Shown here one piece after another: positions 30,251 through 42,080 of a DNA stretch of 64,000 nucleotides. The notes beneath the pieces were generated by a model. The model worked only from the letters and a program-made list of their open reading frames with translations, did no database searches and was not told where the DNA came from. Positions within the stretch are counted from its first letter, which is position 1, and every line of letters begins with the position of its first letter. A program made the position numbers and the translations under genes. The stretch lies in assembly GCA_025765615.1 (NCBI GenBank), contig JAIVFJ010000037.1, forward strand, positions 344,043 to 408,042. The letters run 5' to 3'. Source of the stretch: Zopfochytrium polystomum. Its lineage: Eukaryota > Chytridiomycota > Chytridiomycetes > Chytridiales > Chytridiaceae.

Positions 30251-32681
30251 ATGCGGAAGGAGGACCCCTCCCATGTGGATTCCGGGTGGGATGACGACGA
30301 CGAGTTCGACCCTCAAAGCCTCATTGGAGAAATCATTGACGAAAACACGCCTTCCGCTCTTCGGCTGAACCGGCTGTTGGGAGCTGGCTCCTACGCATTT
30401 GTCTACTCGGCGGTTCCGGTTTCTTCGTCCTCCAACGCGTCGTCCCTACCAGTCGCCGTCAAATGCTTGTTCAAGCAAGGCCTCGCCTCCGACCAGCTGG
30501 AGCTGCAGCGGACCGAAGCCGACATTCTCCGCCGACTGGGTGGCCACCCGAACATCGTAAAGCTGATCAGCGTCTCCGAATCGTCCACGTTCCTGTTTTT
30601 GGTCCTTGACCGGTGCGATGAAGACCTTTTGGAAGTCATCATGTCTGGCAAAGTCTGCGCCACCGGCTCGTTCTATGACATCTCGGATGAAATGGACATG
30701 GTTGAAACCGTGAAAGATTTGTTTTCGCAGTTACTGGACGCTGTCGAGTTCTGCCATGCTAACGGTATCTACCACCGAGACATCAAGGTGAACAAAGAGA
30801 AATTGTTTTTCTTGGGTCGCCCTCAACATGCACTGACGTTAAATTTCCCCTTCCTTCGTATCCATTTGCCATCAGCCCGAGAACGTCCTTGCCGTTTTTT
30901 CTTCCACCGGCGAGATTTCTCTTAAACTGACCGATTTCGGCCTGGCTTCGTTCAACCGTCACCCGATGGACTATGGTGTCGGTTCCGTCAGCTACACCTC
31001 GCCAGAGTCCCTCGCCGGTCCGAAACCTCTCAACAACTGGGCGCAAGTCGGGCACGACGCCATCGCGAACGATACGTGGAGCTTGGGAATTGTCCTCTTC
31101 AATCTCCTCACTTCGAAAAATCCTTGGTACTCGGCGACGGCCGAGGACTCTGCCTATGCTGACTTTGTCAAGTGGCACGCAGCTGCCAAGGTCAACTATG
31201 TGTCTCCGCAGGCCACCGTTCTTAAGCCATCCCCGCTTCGCGAGTTGTTTGGGCTCTCGGAAGGATGCGACCACCTGTTCTTCCGAGTCTTCGACCCCAA
31301 CCCCGACTCGAGGTGCACTATTCAAGAGCTGCGCACACTGGTATCGGGCGTTCACCGCTTCGTCGGCCCCAAAATGTCGAATGCCGCGAAATGGCGATCT
31401 TCGATCGTCGGCGCACAGAACTCTGCTGCGCTCAAGTCGTCGTCCAACGTTGGTGCTCTGGAGCACTCTCGAAAGAAGCCATCCGCGCAAAACCTCCAAC
31501 TCCTTTTGGTTCCTTCAAATGGATCGAGGGCCCGTCGGCAGCACTCCTGGTCCTCCGACACCTCGGAAATGGACTATTCCGTGGTTGTCCCTGCAATGCA
31601 GCGCTCCTTGTCGGAGGAGCGCAAAGACCGATCCGTCACAATCGCCGTGTCCGAGTCGAATGACAAGAGACGCCGCCGCAGGGTTTCGAAAACGAGGAAA
31701 CGCAACGGCAAGTCTCGAGTGGGCTTTTCGGACGACGACGGTATTAGCGACGGGGACGTTGTGGTGTTCACAGCCGATGAAGACGCCCCCACAGTGCCTC
31801 AGGTCCCTTGGCGGTTCCTGCACAGGCAGCCCACTGGTCCATCCCCTCCGTCCTCGGACTGGCGTGAGCACCGTGGTACTCCGTCGAATGGTGCTGCCGT
31901 TTCTCGATTCGGCCAACGCTCGCGCAAGGACCAGGACGATTACCGCCATTTCAATCAGTCATTGCACAACCCCCCGAAAGATGTGTCCTATGCTTCCTTC
32001 TCCAGTTACAAGGCCCGTCGTCACAACCAGAATCAGCATCAATCTACTCTGGATAACGACGCGGAGCGCACGCCTCGTCCCCGTGACCGTGCTCGCAATG
32101 CAAGCCGCCACCGACCGGCTGCCGACAACAAGTCGCGCAACCCTTCCCGCGCTGCTCCACAACGCGGCAACTCGGCTTCCCAAGGATCGGCCCTGACTCC
32201 CTCGACTTGGCTAGGCAACCGCAAAAAGAGCGGAGCTACCCCGCACACGCCTCAGCGCCCCATCGCGCAAACTGACGAGCCCCAGTCACGCCCCGGAACT
32301 TCTCCACCTACTTCCTCTTTCCTGGCGTCGCCAGCCCCGTCGTTCCTTGCTGCCCGTGCCCGGAGCAGGGCTCGCACTGCGGCTCCCAACCAGATGGGTC
32401 GCAGCAACAGCCCAGCTCCTCCGTCCATGGCAGCTCGCTCAATGAGCATTGGTGTCGGTTCACCATTTGCGCAGCGAATGCAGCAACTGCGCCAGCAGCA
32501 GCAGCAACAGCTGCAGCACCAACAACAGGGGCGCGATGCACCGAGCTGCCGTCCTGATGGTGGCCTCTCGCCTCCTGACCTTCGGTCGATGCCCAGGGCC
32601 ATCACGACCGCCCCTGCGTTCATGGCCTCCTTTTTACCGCCGTCGACGAATCGAGTGATTGCCGCCGTTGAAGCCATTTGA
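30251..32681 (+). CDS. Ser/Thr protein kinase, Ran1/Ksp1/Sks1-like
   Basis: Exons 30251-30787 and 30876-32681 join in phase 0 (intron GTGAAC...CAG) to give 780 aa. The intron falls inside the catalytic loop: HRDIK | PENVL. Kinase features in order: glycine loop LLGAGSYAFVYSAV, ATP lysine in VAVKCLF, HRDIKPENVL, DFGLAS, the activation segment GVGSVSYTSPESL, then DTWSLGIVLFNLLTSKNPW and a final Arg in DPNPDSRCTIQEL. The GVGS...SPE and LLTSKNPW signatures place it in the fungal Ran1/Ksp1/Sks1/Vhs1 group, linked in yeasts to nutrient signalling, meiosis repression and glucose response. The second half is a long disordered tail with basic patches (RRRRVSKTRKRNGKSR) and a Gln run near the end. The start is the first ATG before the acidic N-terminus. 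Confidence 0.9.
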
Positions 32682-33936
32682 TGCGCTCTACCCGATACCT
32701 GTCGTTTTGCTTTCGACCGACGGCTGTTCACCCGATTCCCGCCCCCCTTCATCACGCCCCCCCTTCAAACTTCTTTCAGGCGTGATCCCCGCCTGCTTAG
32801 ATGACCTCCTACACTCGCAGTCGTCACCACTTTCATTACCCCTACTGCTTTGGCCCAATCTACGTTCGCCTCCCCACCCACACCTGCTCTCATCACTCCT
32901 GACTGGTCTCGGTGGTCACTTCAGTGGAGGCTCTCTTTGTACACAACTGGATTTGTAACCCCCACCACCAAAGCGAAACGAAACGATGCAACTCAAAAAT
33001 TCAAAATGAATCAAGGTTCCCTCTGCTCTGAGCTTCCGACCTTTGCGCTTTATTCAATTATGCAGAGCAATCCGTCCTCCCATCGTCTCTCTCACTTTTT
33101 CTCCTCTTTCCAAAAAAATCTGAACCCCTCAAAACCCCAAAAAAAGTTCCATCGTTTCGTTATTCCCTTCGGTGATTTACCCCCTTTTTATTGGAATTTT
33201 TTCTTCACTTCGGCTCTCTCCTTTGTCCTCCATTTTTTGTTCCCTTCACTCCTTTCAGTCTTTCTCTCCCCCTTCTGGCTTATTGTTCCAGTTTCGCCGC
33301 TCCTTTGCGCCCCAACGCCCCAGTGTCCTGCCGCCACCCCTTTTCCGCCTCTTTGCAAACCTTCCGCTTGGCCCGTGCTTTCACCAAAGCCAAAGCCGGC
33401 AGTGTCGGGGATTTGATTCCAAAGTCCCCCCTTCTTTCGTTGGCGTTGCTCCACCTTGCTCGTGTGCCTCCAGCGCCCAGCCCCCCTCCCAACCCCACCT
33501 CGCGCGTGTTTCCGAGAGTGATTGGCCCTTCCCCCTCATTCTCACTCCGCGCCGTGGCGCACGGTTCCGCGTGCACCTACCCAGTCACCACAATCAGTCA
33601 CCCCCAACCAGACCCATCAAGCTGCCCCACCTCCATCCCCCCAACCCAAAGAGAAAATCAGTCGACTCCCTTCCCCAATGCCCCGCCCGCCCGCCCGTCA
33701 CAACGCCAAGAAAAAGAAGAAGAATACATCCTGCCACCATCCTCGCTCACTTTGGAAGGGGGGGGGGTTTTCCCTGCCTCATCGGGCGTTTTGTTTTTCA
33801 ACCAAAGAAATATTCCCAGAGCCTCGCCCTGCTTCTTGTGCATTTCTTCTTCCCTTGTATGAATAACCTTTAAAGGAAAAAGAAAGTCGGGAATGCGACA
33901 GGAAACTTGTCACGAGACTGATCCATCCATCCATCC
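32682..33936. other. Intergenic region, pyrimidine-rich, no gene seen
   Basis: Long T- and C-rich tracts give several overlapping plus-strand frames with no domain and Pro/Ser/Phe bias. I read these as 3' UTR and promoter sequence. Confidence 0.45.
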
Positions 33937-34758
33937 ATGACAAGAACGGCGGGCGGCGGCACGGCAACTGTGGCTGGTGGTGGTGTGGGCACGGGCACCA
34001 GCGCCTTCATGCTGGCGTACGAGGGCAACTTTGACGCCGTCCGCTCGCTGCTGCAGGAGACGCCCTCGATCGTGGCCGCCGTCGACGAGGTAGGAGTGTT
34101 GCGGCCTCTTTTTTTTTGTCTTGAGCATGCATGAGTATTTTGCGGGCACTGATCCCCTCAAACTCGCCAACCCGGCCGCCTGGCCTCACACGCAGGATGA
34201 ACGCACGCTCCTCCACTGGGCCGCCTCCGGCAAACACACCGCCATCGCCGAGATGCTGCTCGACGCCGGCGCCCCCGTCAACGCTGAGGACGACGTGAGG
34301 CCGCCGCCTTCTTTTTTTTTTTTTTTTTTTTTGCCGTTTTCGGGGACGCGCGGTCTCCCGCGGGCTCCCTCCCACCCTCCCAACCGGGCATCCCACTAAA
34401 ACCTCCCCCAACGCAAAAAAAAAAAAAAAAAATAAAAAAATTAAAGGCAAAATGGACGCCCCTCACCATCGCCACTTCCGTCGGCTTCCTCCCCGTCGTC
34501 GCGCTCCTCCTCGCCCGCGGCGCCGACCCGAACGCGCCCAACGCGAATTTGCAGACGCCGCTGTTTTACGCGGCGAGTAAAGGGTGGCGGGATGTGTGAG
34601 CCTTCTGGTTTTCTGGTTTTCTGTTGGGGGTAGGTAGGTAGCTAATCTGAAACCAAAATAGGTGCCAGGCGCTGCTGGAGAACGGCGCAAAGCTGAACGC
34701 GCGGGATAGCCTGCGGCAGGTTTGCTTGCTACCTCCCTCTCTTCTTTCTTTCTTTCTT

Positions 34759-34792
<34 letters not shown>

Positions 34793-35245
34793 TTTCCGCC
34801 TCCCAAGCTTCGAAGCCGGGAGTTCTTCCTAAAAAAGCCTTTAAACCAGACACCCCTTCACCGCGCCGCGTCCCGCGGCAACCTGGCCGTCGTCAAGCTA
34901 TTCCTGGAGCAGAGCAACGTCAAGCTGGACGATGAGGACAAGTACGGGAACACGCCGTTGCACCTGGCCGTCGAGAGCGGGAACGTGAGTTGTTTGAGGC
35001 GGAGATTGTTGATTTTCTTTCTTTTCTTGCATTTTTTTTTTTTTTTTCTGTTTTGGAAGGCCCTTTTGTGTCGTAACCACTCTTGCCCCCAAAAAAAAAT
35101 ACAACAACCAACACAGGGCGAGGTCGCGCTGCTGCTGGTGGAAGCCGGCGCCGACCACCAGCTGGAAAACAAGGAGAAGAAGCGGCCGATCGACTTGGCG
35201 CCGGATAAGAACGTGCGGGCGTACTTGGAGAAGGCGTTGTCGTGA
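33937..35245 (+). CDS. NAS6: Gankyrin/Nas6-type ankyrin protein (proteasome assembly chaperone)
   Basis: Six exons (33937-34089, 34196-34294, 34447-34595, 34662-34719, 34850-34984 and 35117-35245) join in phase to give 240 aa, close to the 226-228 aa of human PSMD10 and yeast Nas6. Ankyrin repeats run through the whole protein: FMLAYEGNFDAVRSLL, RTLLHWAASGKHTAIAEMLL, WTPLTIATSVGFLPVVALLL, QTPLFYAASKGWRD, TPLHRAASRGNLAVVKLFL and NTPLHLAVESGN, ending in ENKEKKRPIDLA and a helical YLEKALS. In yeast and human this protein binds the Rpt3 ATPase of the 19S proteasome and guides base assembly. Introns 2, 4 and 5 contain long T or A runs. Every junction uses GT-AG sites. Confidence 0.9.
34763..34791. 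repeat. Poly-T tract in an intron
   Basis: About 29 T in a row, preceded by CTTT units, inside intron 4 of the gankyrin gene. Shorter T or A runs occur in introns 2 and 5. Confidence 0.9.
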
Positions 35246-35927
35246 TTCGGGGCGGCCTTTAGTGGGTCTTGGAGGAGGAGGGGTGGATGGGCTTTCGAGG
35301 AAGTGGTTTTGGCAACACCTGAAGAACCAAAAGGTACCGTGCCCTCTTTTATGGCAGCGGAACGAAAGCTCCAGCGACGGAGAGCCTTGGCTTGCCAAAA
35401 CAAAAAAAAAACCAATTCTTTTATATATATCCGAACGTTGAGCTGTCCGACGAGGAAGGGGAGGCTTACTTTTGCGGGGGGAGGGTGGTTGGAGAAGTAC
35501 AACGAACTCCTTGACTTTGTGCGGAACCCGCCCAGGTGAAACTTGAATGCTTCCTGCAAACAAATGTTAAGCGCAAAGCCAGCGAGAATCGGGGAAAGGA
35601 TGTCATTCAGGGAATTGGTTCCTGTTCGATAACTTCATTGCCGATGGGAATGATGCATCTCTTTTGGGTTTTCACAATTCGTTCAGTCCTTCTTTTTTTT
35701 TTTTTTTTTTTGGCTGCAGCAACACTCGCGCACGACCACGAAATATTCAAGGGCTTCAATGAACGCGGACACAGGAAAAACCTTACGTTCGCTGGTGCAG
35801 GGGCTATTTTTGGCGTTCGATTCTGCGCAGGTGGCTGTGGCGCAAAATTGTCCAAAAAACAGCCTCTCCAGACAAGCCTGGACCCCGACGTCAACAAAGT
35901 GTGAATTGAATCAGTTTCGCACCCTGC
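35246..35927. other. Intergenic region, no gene seen
   Basis: It lies between the gankyrin gene and the sorting nexin. It holds a T run at about 35694-35710. No domain-bearing frame is seen. Confidence 0.45.
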
Positions 35928-38900
35928 ATGCGAACCACCCCGACCGAGACCTCGGGCCACCGCGAGGGCGACGCAGCCACGCCCGCTGCTCCTCGTCGTC
36001 GCCGTCGGCCGCGGCGATGGCGCTGGATCGCAGTCTCGGTCGCCGCCGCCGCCGCGCTGCCCTTCGCCGTCCGTGCCGCGCTCGCCGTCGTCTGGCGATT
36101 CGCCCTTCCCCTCGCCCTCCTGCTCGCGACCGCCGCCTGCACCGCCGGCCTCTGGTGGCCCCTCCTCGAAGACCGAATCGGCGTCGCCCTGCTCGGCGCC
36201 GAATACGACCCCGGCCGACGCCGCACTGCAACGGAGGACGCGCGCGATGGGGAAAGAGGCGGCCGCCGCCGACGCTTCGGGCCGCCGGCGACCGGGTTGG
36301 ACCTGCCGGAACGACGCCCGCTGGCGATCGTGCCGTCGGCGATGGTGCTCCAGGGTGCGAGCTGCGGCGGTGGTGGGGGTGGCGAGGCGGGGATGGACAC
36401 TGAGGAGCCAGCCGCGGGGGCGGCTGCGGCGGCCGCGATGGCGGCGCCCGAGACGGTGATCCGGTTGACGGAGTTTCGCAACGCGGAACGGGCGCTGCGC
36501 AAACTGGTGACGACCCTCGGCCGGGAAAAGGTGCGGTCCTGGGCGCACCTGCTGTCGCCGGACCCGGCGTTCCCCGCGGCCCTCGAGCTCCTGGCGGCTA
36601 ACGCTGTCGCGTGCGTCGCGAGGAGGGTCGTCGGGGCGGCGGCGTCCGGCGCGCAGGGGCAGCAGACCGCGGTGCTGCTGGGAGGTGAGAAGGCGGCTGT
36701 TGCGTCGCCGGTGTCGCTCTACGCCCCGTCCGTCGCGACAACGACGGCTTCTTACACGTCGTCGTCGTCGTCGTCGGCGGCGGCGTCGGTTGCGTCGTCG
36801 GCTGCCGACGGCCGCAACACTCTACATCACCACCATCACAGGCAAGCGACGCCGCCGCCGCCACCGCTACCGGGATCTGCGGGCTCCCCGCCGCTCGACT
36901 TTGTTGCGTTCGCTGTCGCTCGCGTCATCCCCGCGTTCCGCGCGCACCTCGAAGCATGCAAGGCCGCCGCGGACCGCGCGGCGGCGGCGAGGGCGGGTGC
37001 GGTGGGGTGCGGTCGCGGGGACGCGCCGGCGGCGACGGCGGACCGGGACCAGACGGATGCGGACGACTCGTCGCAGCCGGACCTGGATCGCGCTGCCCGC
37101 GGAGACGCTGCTGCAACCGCGCGGCAGGACAGTACGAGGAAGCACCGTCTGCGCTCGCACACCGACCACGGCGAAGACGGGGACCGTGACCGCGACCACA
37201 GGCACCACCGCCGACGACACCGACACCGACACGACCACCACCGCGACCGCGCCCGGCGCCACGCCACCGGGTGGGCCTTGCTCCTCCCAGACCAGGCCGC
37301 CTTTGTCGGACCCTCCGTCCTGCGCTTCTTCGACCCAGACCTGCTCCATCCGGCTCTTGCCCCACCAAACGAAGGTCTCGAAGGCACTGTCAACGACTCT
37401 GAGCGTCCGGTTGCCGCCGCCTCGCGACTCGCTGCGTGGCAGACCGGATACCTTTGTAAAATCGCCGATCGCGTCGTCCCCTTCCTCCTCCCCGAGTCCG
37501 AGGCGCGGTGCAAGCTGTTCCGGCTGCTTGCGCGCGACGTCATTGTCGCTAAGGTTCTGACGCCGCTTGTTAACATGCTGGCGGACCCTGGGTTCTGGGA
37601 GAGGCTGTTTGGAAGGCTGGTTAGAGTTCGTTTTCTGACTTTTTGTGTTTTTTTCTCTTGTATGTGTGTGCGCCCACGCTTACAAGTTGCATGAATTCAA
37701 TCAGGCGGACGACGTCCTGAGCAAGAACGAGTAAGTCGGGGTTCATCTTCGCCCCTTTCTACCGGCAGCGCTGCCCCGCCGCTTACCGAACAGCTCCGTC
37801 CATCTCCCAGAGCGCTCTTCAGCAAGATCTCGGAAGCCGTCGCGAAGCAAACGGCGGAGGACCTCCGCGCCGACGGCCCGTCGCCGCGCAGCAAGAAGAC
37901 GCGGACGAGGACGCGCCGCTCGACCGACGCGTCCCAGAAAAGCGACAACAACGGCACGGCCTTCAAGTATCCCGCACAGATCCGCGCGTGCTCGAACGTG
38001 TTTGAGGCGCGGCTGGTGCAGGAGTTTGTCGAGCACGAGGTCAGAGTCGTTCGGACTTTGCCAGGTGGGGTTTTCGCAGGTCCAAAACTCGTCATCCGCT
38101 CCCCTCGTTTCCAAAAGCCCCCCATCAAAAAAATTGTCTGATTTAGAACCCTTCTCCACTTCAGATTCTAGTCCAAGGCAGGAGAGAAAATTGATGAAGG
38201 CCGCGAGGTCGGTGCAAAAGAGGATTCGCCGGCTGGAGAGATCTTCCAGAGCTTGGGACAACGACTTCTGCTCGTAAGGGTTTTGCAAGGATCGATTCGA
38301 TCTAATTTTCTGTACTCGCGCCGTTCCCCAGGTTCATTTTGGAGGACTCACTAGCATGTTCATATTTTATCGAGTACCTGACCGTCGCGGATCCGGCAAA
38401 GATTGAAGATGTGGAGCTGTGGAGAGCAATGCAGGATTTCAACAGAGAGCTCTCTGCTCTGTCACAACCGGCAGGCAGCGACGCTGCTGCGGAAACTCCG
38501 TCGCACGATCCGCTACACCGATTCAGGCGTTTGCGCTCGAACTCACACAGATCCTCTTATATTCGTGCACAGTCTACGGTCTTTCTCTCGCCTGGGGCAG
38601 CGAAATGCTTGGAGCGGATTTTCAAGCGGCATGCCAGCCTCATGGAGGAATACCTGCAGGACAAAACGCTCGGCTTTTGCGAAATGGTAGCCAACGTTGA
38701 GGAAAAAGTCGCCATGTGCTTGTCGAAAGAGCTATGCAATGGAACTGGGCCGTCTTCGGCAACGTCGACTTCTCTTGGGAACGGTGTCGCCTTTCTCGTA
38801 CAAGAGTTCTCCGTGCTGTGGGTTCTCCAAGCGGACATTGAGCAAGCATTGCGGCCGAAAATGTACCGGGTCCCCAACACACAGAGAGTTCCACCCCAAA

Positions 38901-41571
38901 AGCTCTCCTCAAAGGGTTCCACGGCGTCGCTGTCTTCAGCTTCAAGCGCGTCGCTCTTCTCCGGTTCGTCAACGGCCCTTGCACCGTCGTCCAGCAGGCC
39001 CAGCTGCTTCCTAGCAAGCCTCCAGTTTACCCGCATGGCGGAATACATTTACGAAGCCCACAAGAGCGGTGTCTTGCCGCAGCACCCCTCCCTCCCGCGT
39101 CGATCTGCCGCTGCAGTCGTCGATCGCGACTCGCTCGCCGAGTCTCACGCGCTCCACCGCGGCCGCCAGCGGTCTCGCAGCGGCGGCGACCTCCTGCATC
39201 TCGCGGTGCCGTCTTCCGCGGCGGCGGCAGCCGCCCACCTCGATCGGGGACGCGCCGTCGCCGCCGCGCGCTCCACGTCGCGGCTCGGCAGAGATCGAAG
39301 CGCCCCGGACGCGTCGCCGTCGGCCGCTAGACGCGTCCCACTGCTCGGTAAGCTCAAGCAGATTGCAGCGGGTCGCAGATGGAGCGGGTTCTTGGCTGGG
39401 GAAGGCGGCCCGGGGGACGGTGGTGGCGGCGACGGCCGCGACGACGCCGCCCCGCCAGGCGAAGCAGATTCCGCATCGCCCACTCGCCTCCCGTCCTCGC
39501 TTGCGGGAGCCCGCCTCGTCCCGCTGTCCGCCTCGGCAGACCGCATCGCAGCCGACTCACAAAACCCGCCGCGCTCCGCCCTGCAAAGCTTCCACCCCGC
39601 CGCTGCGGCTGCCACCGCCACCGCCGCATCGTCCCCATCGCTCCCCTCCGCCGTCGGCGACACCGCTGACCCCTCCTCCGCCGCCGCCCCCGCTCCTGCT
39701 CGCAAAAAGTCCGTCATCGGCGCGATCGGGAAAAAATGGCGGTCCCTCAACTCGCTGGCGCGCGTCGCCACCGAAGGCATCGGCCGCAAGCTGTCGCAGC
39801 CGGCCGCGAGCGGCGGCGGCGGCGGCGGGCGCAAGGCCGGCAGCGGGTCGCTGCAAAGCGGGGAGTTTGCGCCGGTGGACGAAGGGTCCGAGGTGCTTTT
39901 TGACGAGGCGGACGCGGACGCGCGGCTGGGCCGGTCCGAGGAGACCGTGGTGTCGCTGAGCGATCACAATGTGCGGACGGGCGGCGGCGGCAGCGGTGGG
40001 AGCCGTCCGGCGCTGGCCCGGGCGTCCTGCAAGGCGACGATGGCGTTTTTGTTCGGGTTGGGTCCCAACCGCGCCGTGGAGGAGCGGCTGAGGCAGGTGT
40101 ACAGCCTGCTCGCGGCAAAGTCGTCGCACGCGCTGCGTTCCACGGAGGAAGTCACCGTGCGATTTCACCTTATTCGAGAGGCGAGGGAGCTGGAGATTTG
40201 CAGGAGGCAGAGAATTCGCGAGGCGTTCGCAGATTATGTCAACGTAATAAGTTCTGCCTGTAAGCTGGTAACTGAGTTGACACTAATTTCAAACAAAAAC
40301 AGACGGCTGCTGTTTCGGTGGAAAGCGTCCTGGCGCCTTTTTCTTTAGCCGAAATGGCGACGATATCTCTGAGCCGTAGTGATGAGTTTTTATGGGATGT
40401 TCGTCGCCACTACAGAGACTTTGAGGCGCTTCGTCAGTTTCTCAGGACGTCTCACACCAACGTTTCCGTAGATTGGTTCTTTGAAAAGCCAGAAACTCTC
40501 AAGAACGTATTGCAGGTGCGTTTCAACATTGAAATAATGCTGCGTCGGGCTGTCAGGACGTCCGCCCACTGACACACCACCTTTTCCCTTCCCCCTCCCC
40601 CCCCCAAAAAAAAAATCAAAAAATAGAGCATAATCAAATCCCCGACGGTCGCAGGCTGCGCAGAATTCCAGCGCTTCCTGTGCCCGCTCGACCTCACCGC
40701 AGCCATGGAAGAAAGCTACCTCGACGTCCTCCGCAGAACCGACCCGGCCTTCCGCAACGTCCGCCGCGACCTCGTGCCCGCCGCCGCGACCGACGGCGGC
40801 CACGAGTCCGCCAGTCTCCACTCCGTCCCGGCATCCTCGACCGCCACTGACACCAAGCGCAAACCGTCGCGCACCTCCTCGTCGCCGGCCGTCGACACGC
40901 ACACACTCGCGCAATCCCCTCTGCACCCGCCACCGACCGCGCCGCTACCGCCTACACCACGCCTCAACGTCACCCCGCCGCAGGACGCCCATCCGCCGCC
41001 GCCGCCGCCGCCGCCGCCTCCGTCACATCCGCAGCAGTCCGCAGGAGCAAACAACCCCATCGACGCGCTCTTCCGCCTGTTCAAGGACGTGTTCGACCTG
41101 CGCGACAAGGGCAACTGGCTGCGCCGCCACGCCCTCGGCCTCGCCGTGCAGCAGATGCGCGGCGGCGCCGCAGAGCGAAGGGTCACGGACCTCTTGCGGT
41201 CCGCCGTGTTCTCCGAGTCGGCGGTCGTCGCGCGCGTCGAGCTGCTGATTGAAAGCATGATGCAACCGGAGCCACCCGCCGCGGCGACCTCTGCTGCGCA
41301 AGGAGAGGGGTGCGTGACCGGGTCGGATGGGCTGGGGAATGGAACGGCTCCAGCAGAGCGGGATGACAGGCGGCACAAAGATGCTGAGAGCAAGCTCGTT
41401 CACCTCGCTGCGGAGGTTCTGGGCGGAGTTGTAGGGAGGTCAAATGCGAAGCGCGGGACGTTGAAGCTCGTTCGAGCCTTCAGATGCGAGTTGCTCAATC
41501 GTCAGCTGGTCTATGTTCTTTTGGATGAGCTGATCGCATTCGTGTTTCCCGAGGCGCAGCATGGAAGCTAA
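35928..41571 (+). CDS. Mdm1/SNX13-type sorting nexin: TM, PXA, RGS, PX, Nexin_C
   Basis: Seven exons (35928-37619, 37705-37730, 37769-38039, 38080-38273, 38332-40243, 40303-40515 and 40627-41571) join in phase to give 1750 aa. N-terminal hydrophobic segments (WIAVSVAAAAALPFAV; FALPLALLLATAACTAGLWW) would anchor it in the ER. They are followed by a PXA-like region interrupted by low complexity and a His/Arg-rich run. Next are an RGS-like segment (FILEDSLACSYFIEYL), a long Ser/Ala/Gly-rich insert, a PX domain (YRDFEALRQFL...AGCAEFQRFL) and Nexin_C (LDELIAFVFPE). Yeast Mdm1 and animal SNX13/14/25 share this order and tether ER to vacuole/lysosome and lipid droplets. It is longer than Mdm1 (about 1130 aa) because of the inserts. 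Two introns are only 38 and 40 nt long. Confidence 0.87.
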
Positions 41572-41718
41572 TGTTTGCCATCACGCCGCACGCTATGGCT
41601 TTTTCAAAGAAAATAATTCACTTAAACTGTGAAAATTTCAACTATGCGAACACGGCATGCGAGATTGATTCGCGAGCAAGATTGGGGCAAGTGGAAAAAT
41701 TAATAAAGCTGACTAAGG

Positions 41719-41792
41719 TGCTCTGTACAGGGATCGAACCTGTGACTTTAGCGTGATTAGCACTGCACTCTAACCAACTGAGTTAACAGAGC
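41719..41792 (-). tRNA. tRNA-Ile (AAT anticodon)
   Basis: A complete cloverleaf on the minus strand: a 7-bp perfect acceptor stem (GCTCTGT/ACAGAGC) with discriminator A, D arm ACTC/GAGT with GG in the loop, and a TTCGATC T-loop on a perfect 5-bp stem (ACAGG/CCTGT). The anticodon loop is CTAATCA, giving AAT. There is no intron. The anticodon stem has a C-A mismatch at 27-43 and base 37 is C, where Ile tRNAs need a modified A. A T5 terminator follows near 41695-41699. Confidence 0.8.
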
Positions 41793-42080
41793 TGTTGCCC
41801 AAAGGTTGAACCGACGATATTGATCCAATCAACGATAATGTTTCTACTTGGAATCTTTCCTTTTTGGGCGAATATTTGTTTTCGGCTTTGTCTTCGGGAA
41901 AATTTTTCTTGGAGCTGACGTTTGAGGGCCAAGACAACCAGATGCAGGACGGAAGACAAAGAAAAAGGGCCAAGATGGACGAAAAAGGAAATGCTTTACA
42001 AAATAAAAACGAAAGAAAGAAAGAAAGGAAACCCAACAAAAAAAAAAAAGACAAGCAAAAGTCTGAGGGAACACACAAGC

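Noticed and set aside
33172..33873. A 233-codon plus-strand frame
   Set aside because: Pro/Ser/Phe-rich translation of pyrimidine-rich intergenic sequence, with a second overlapping frame of equal length.
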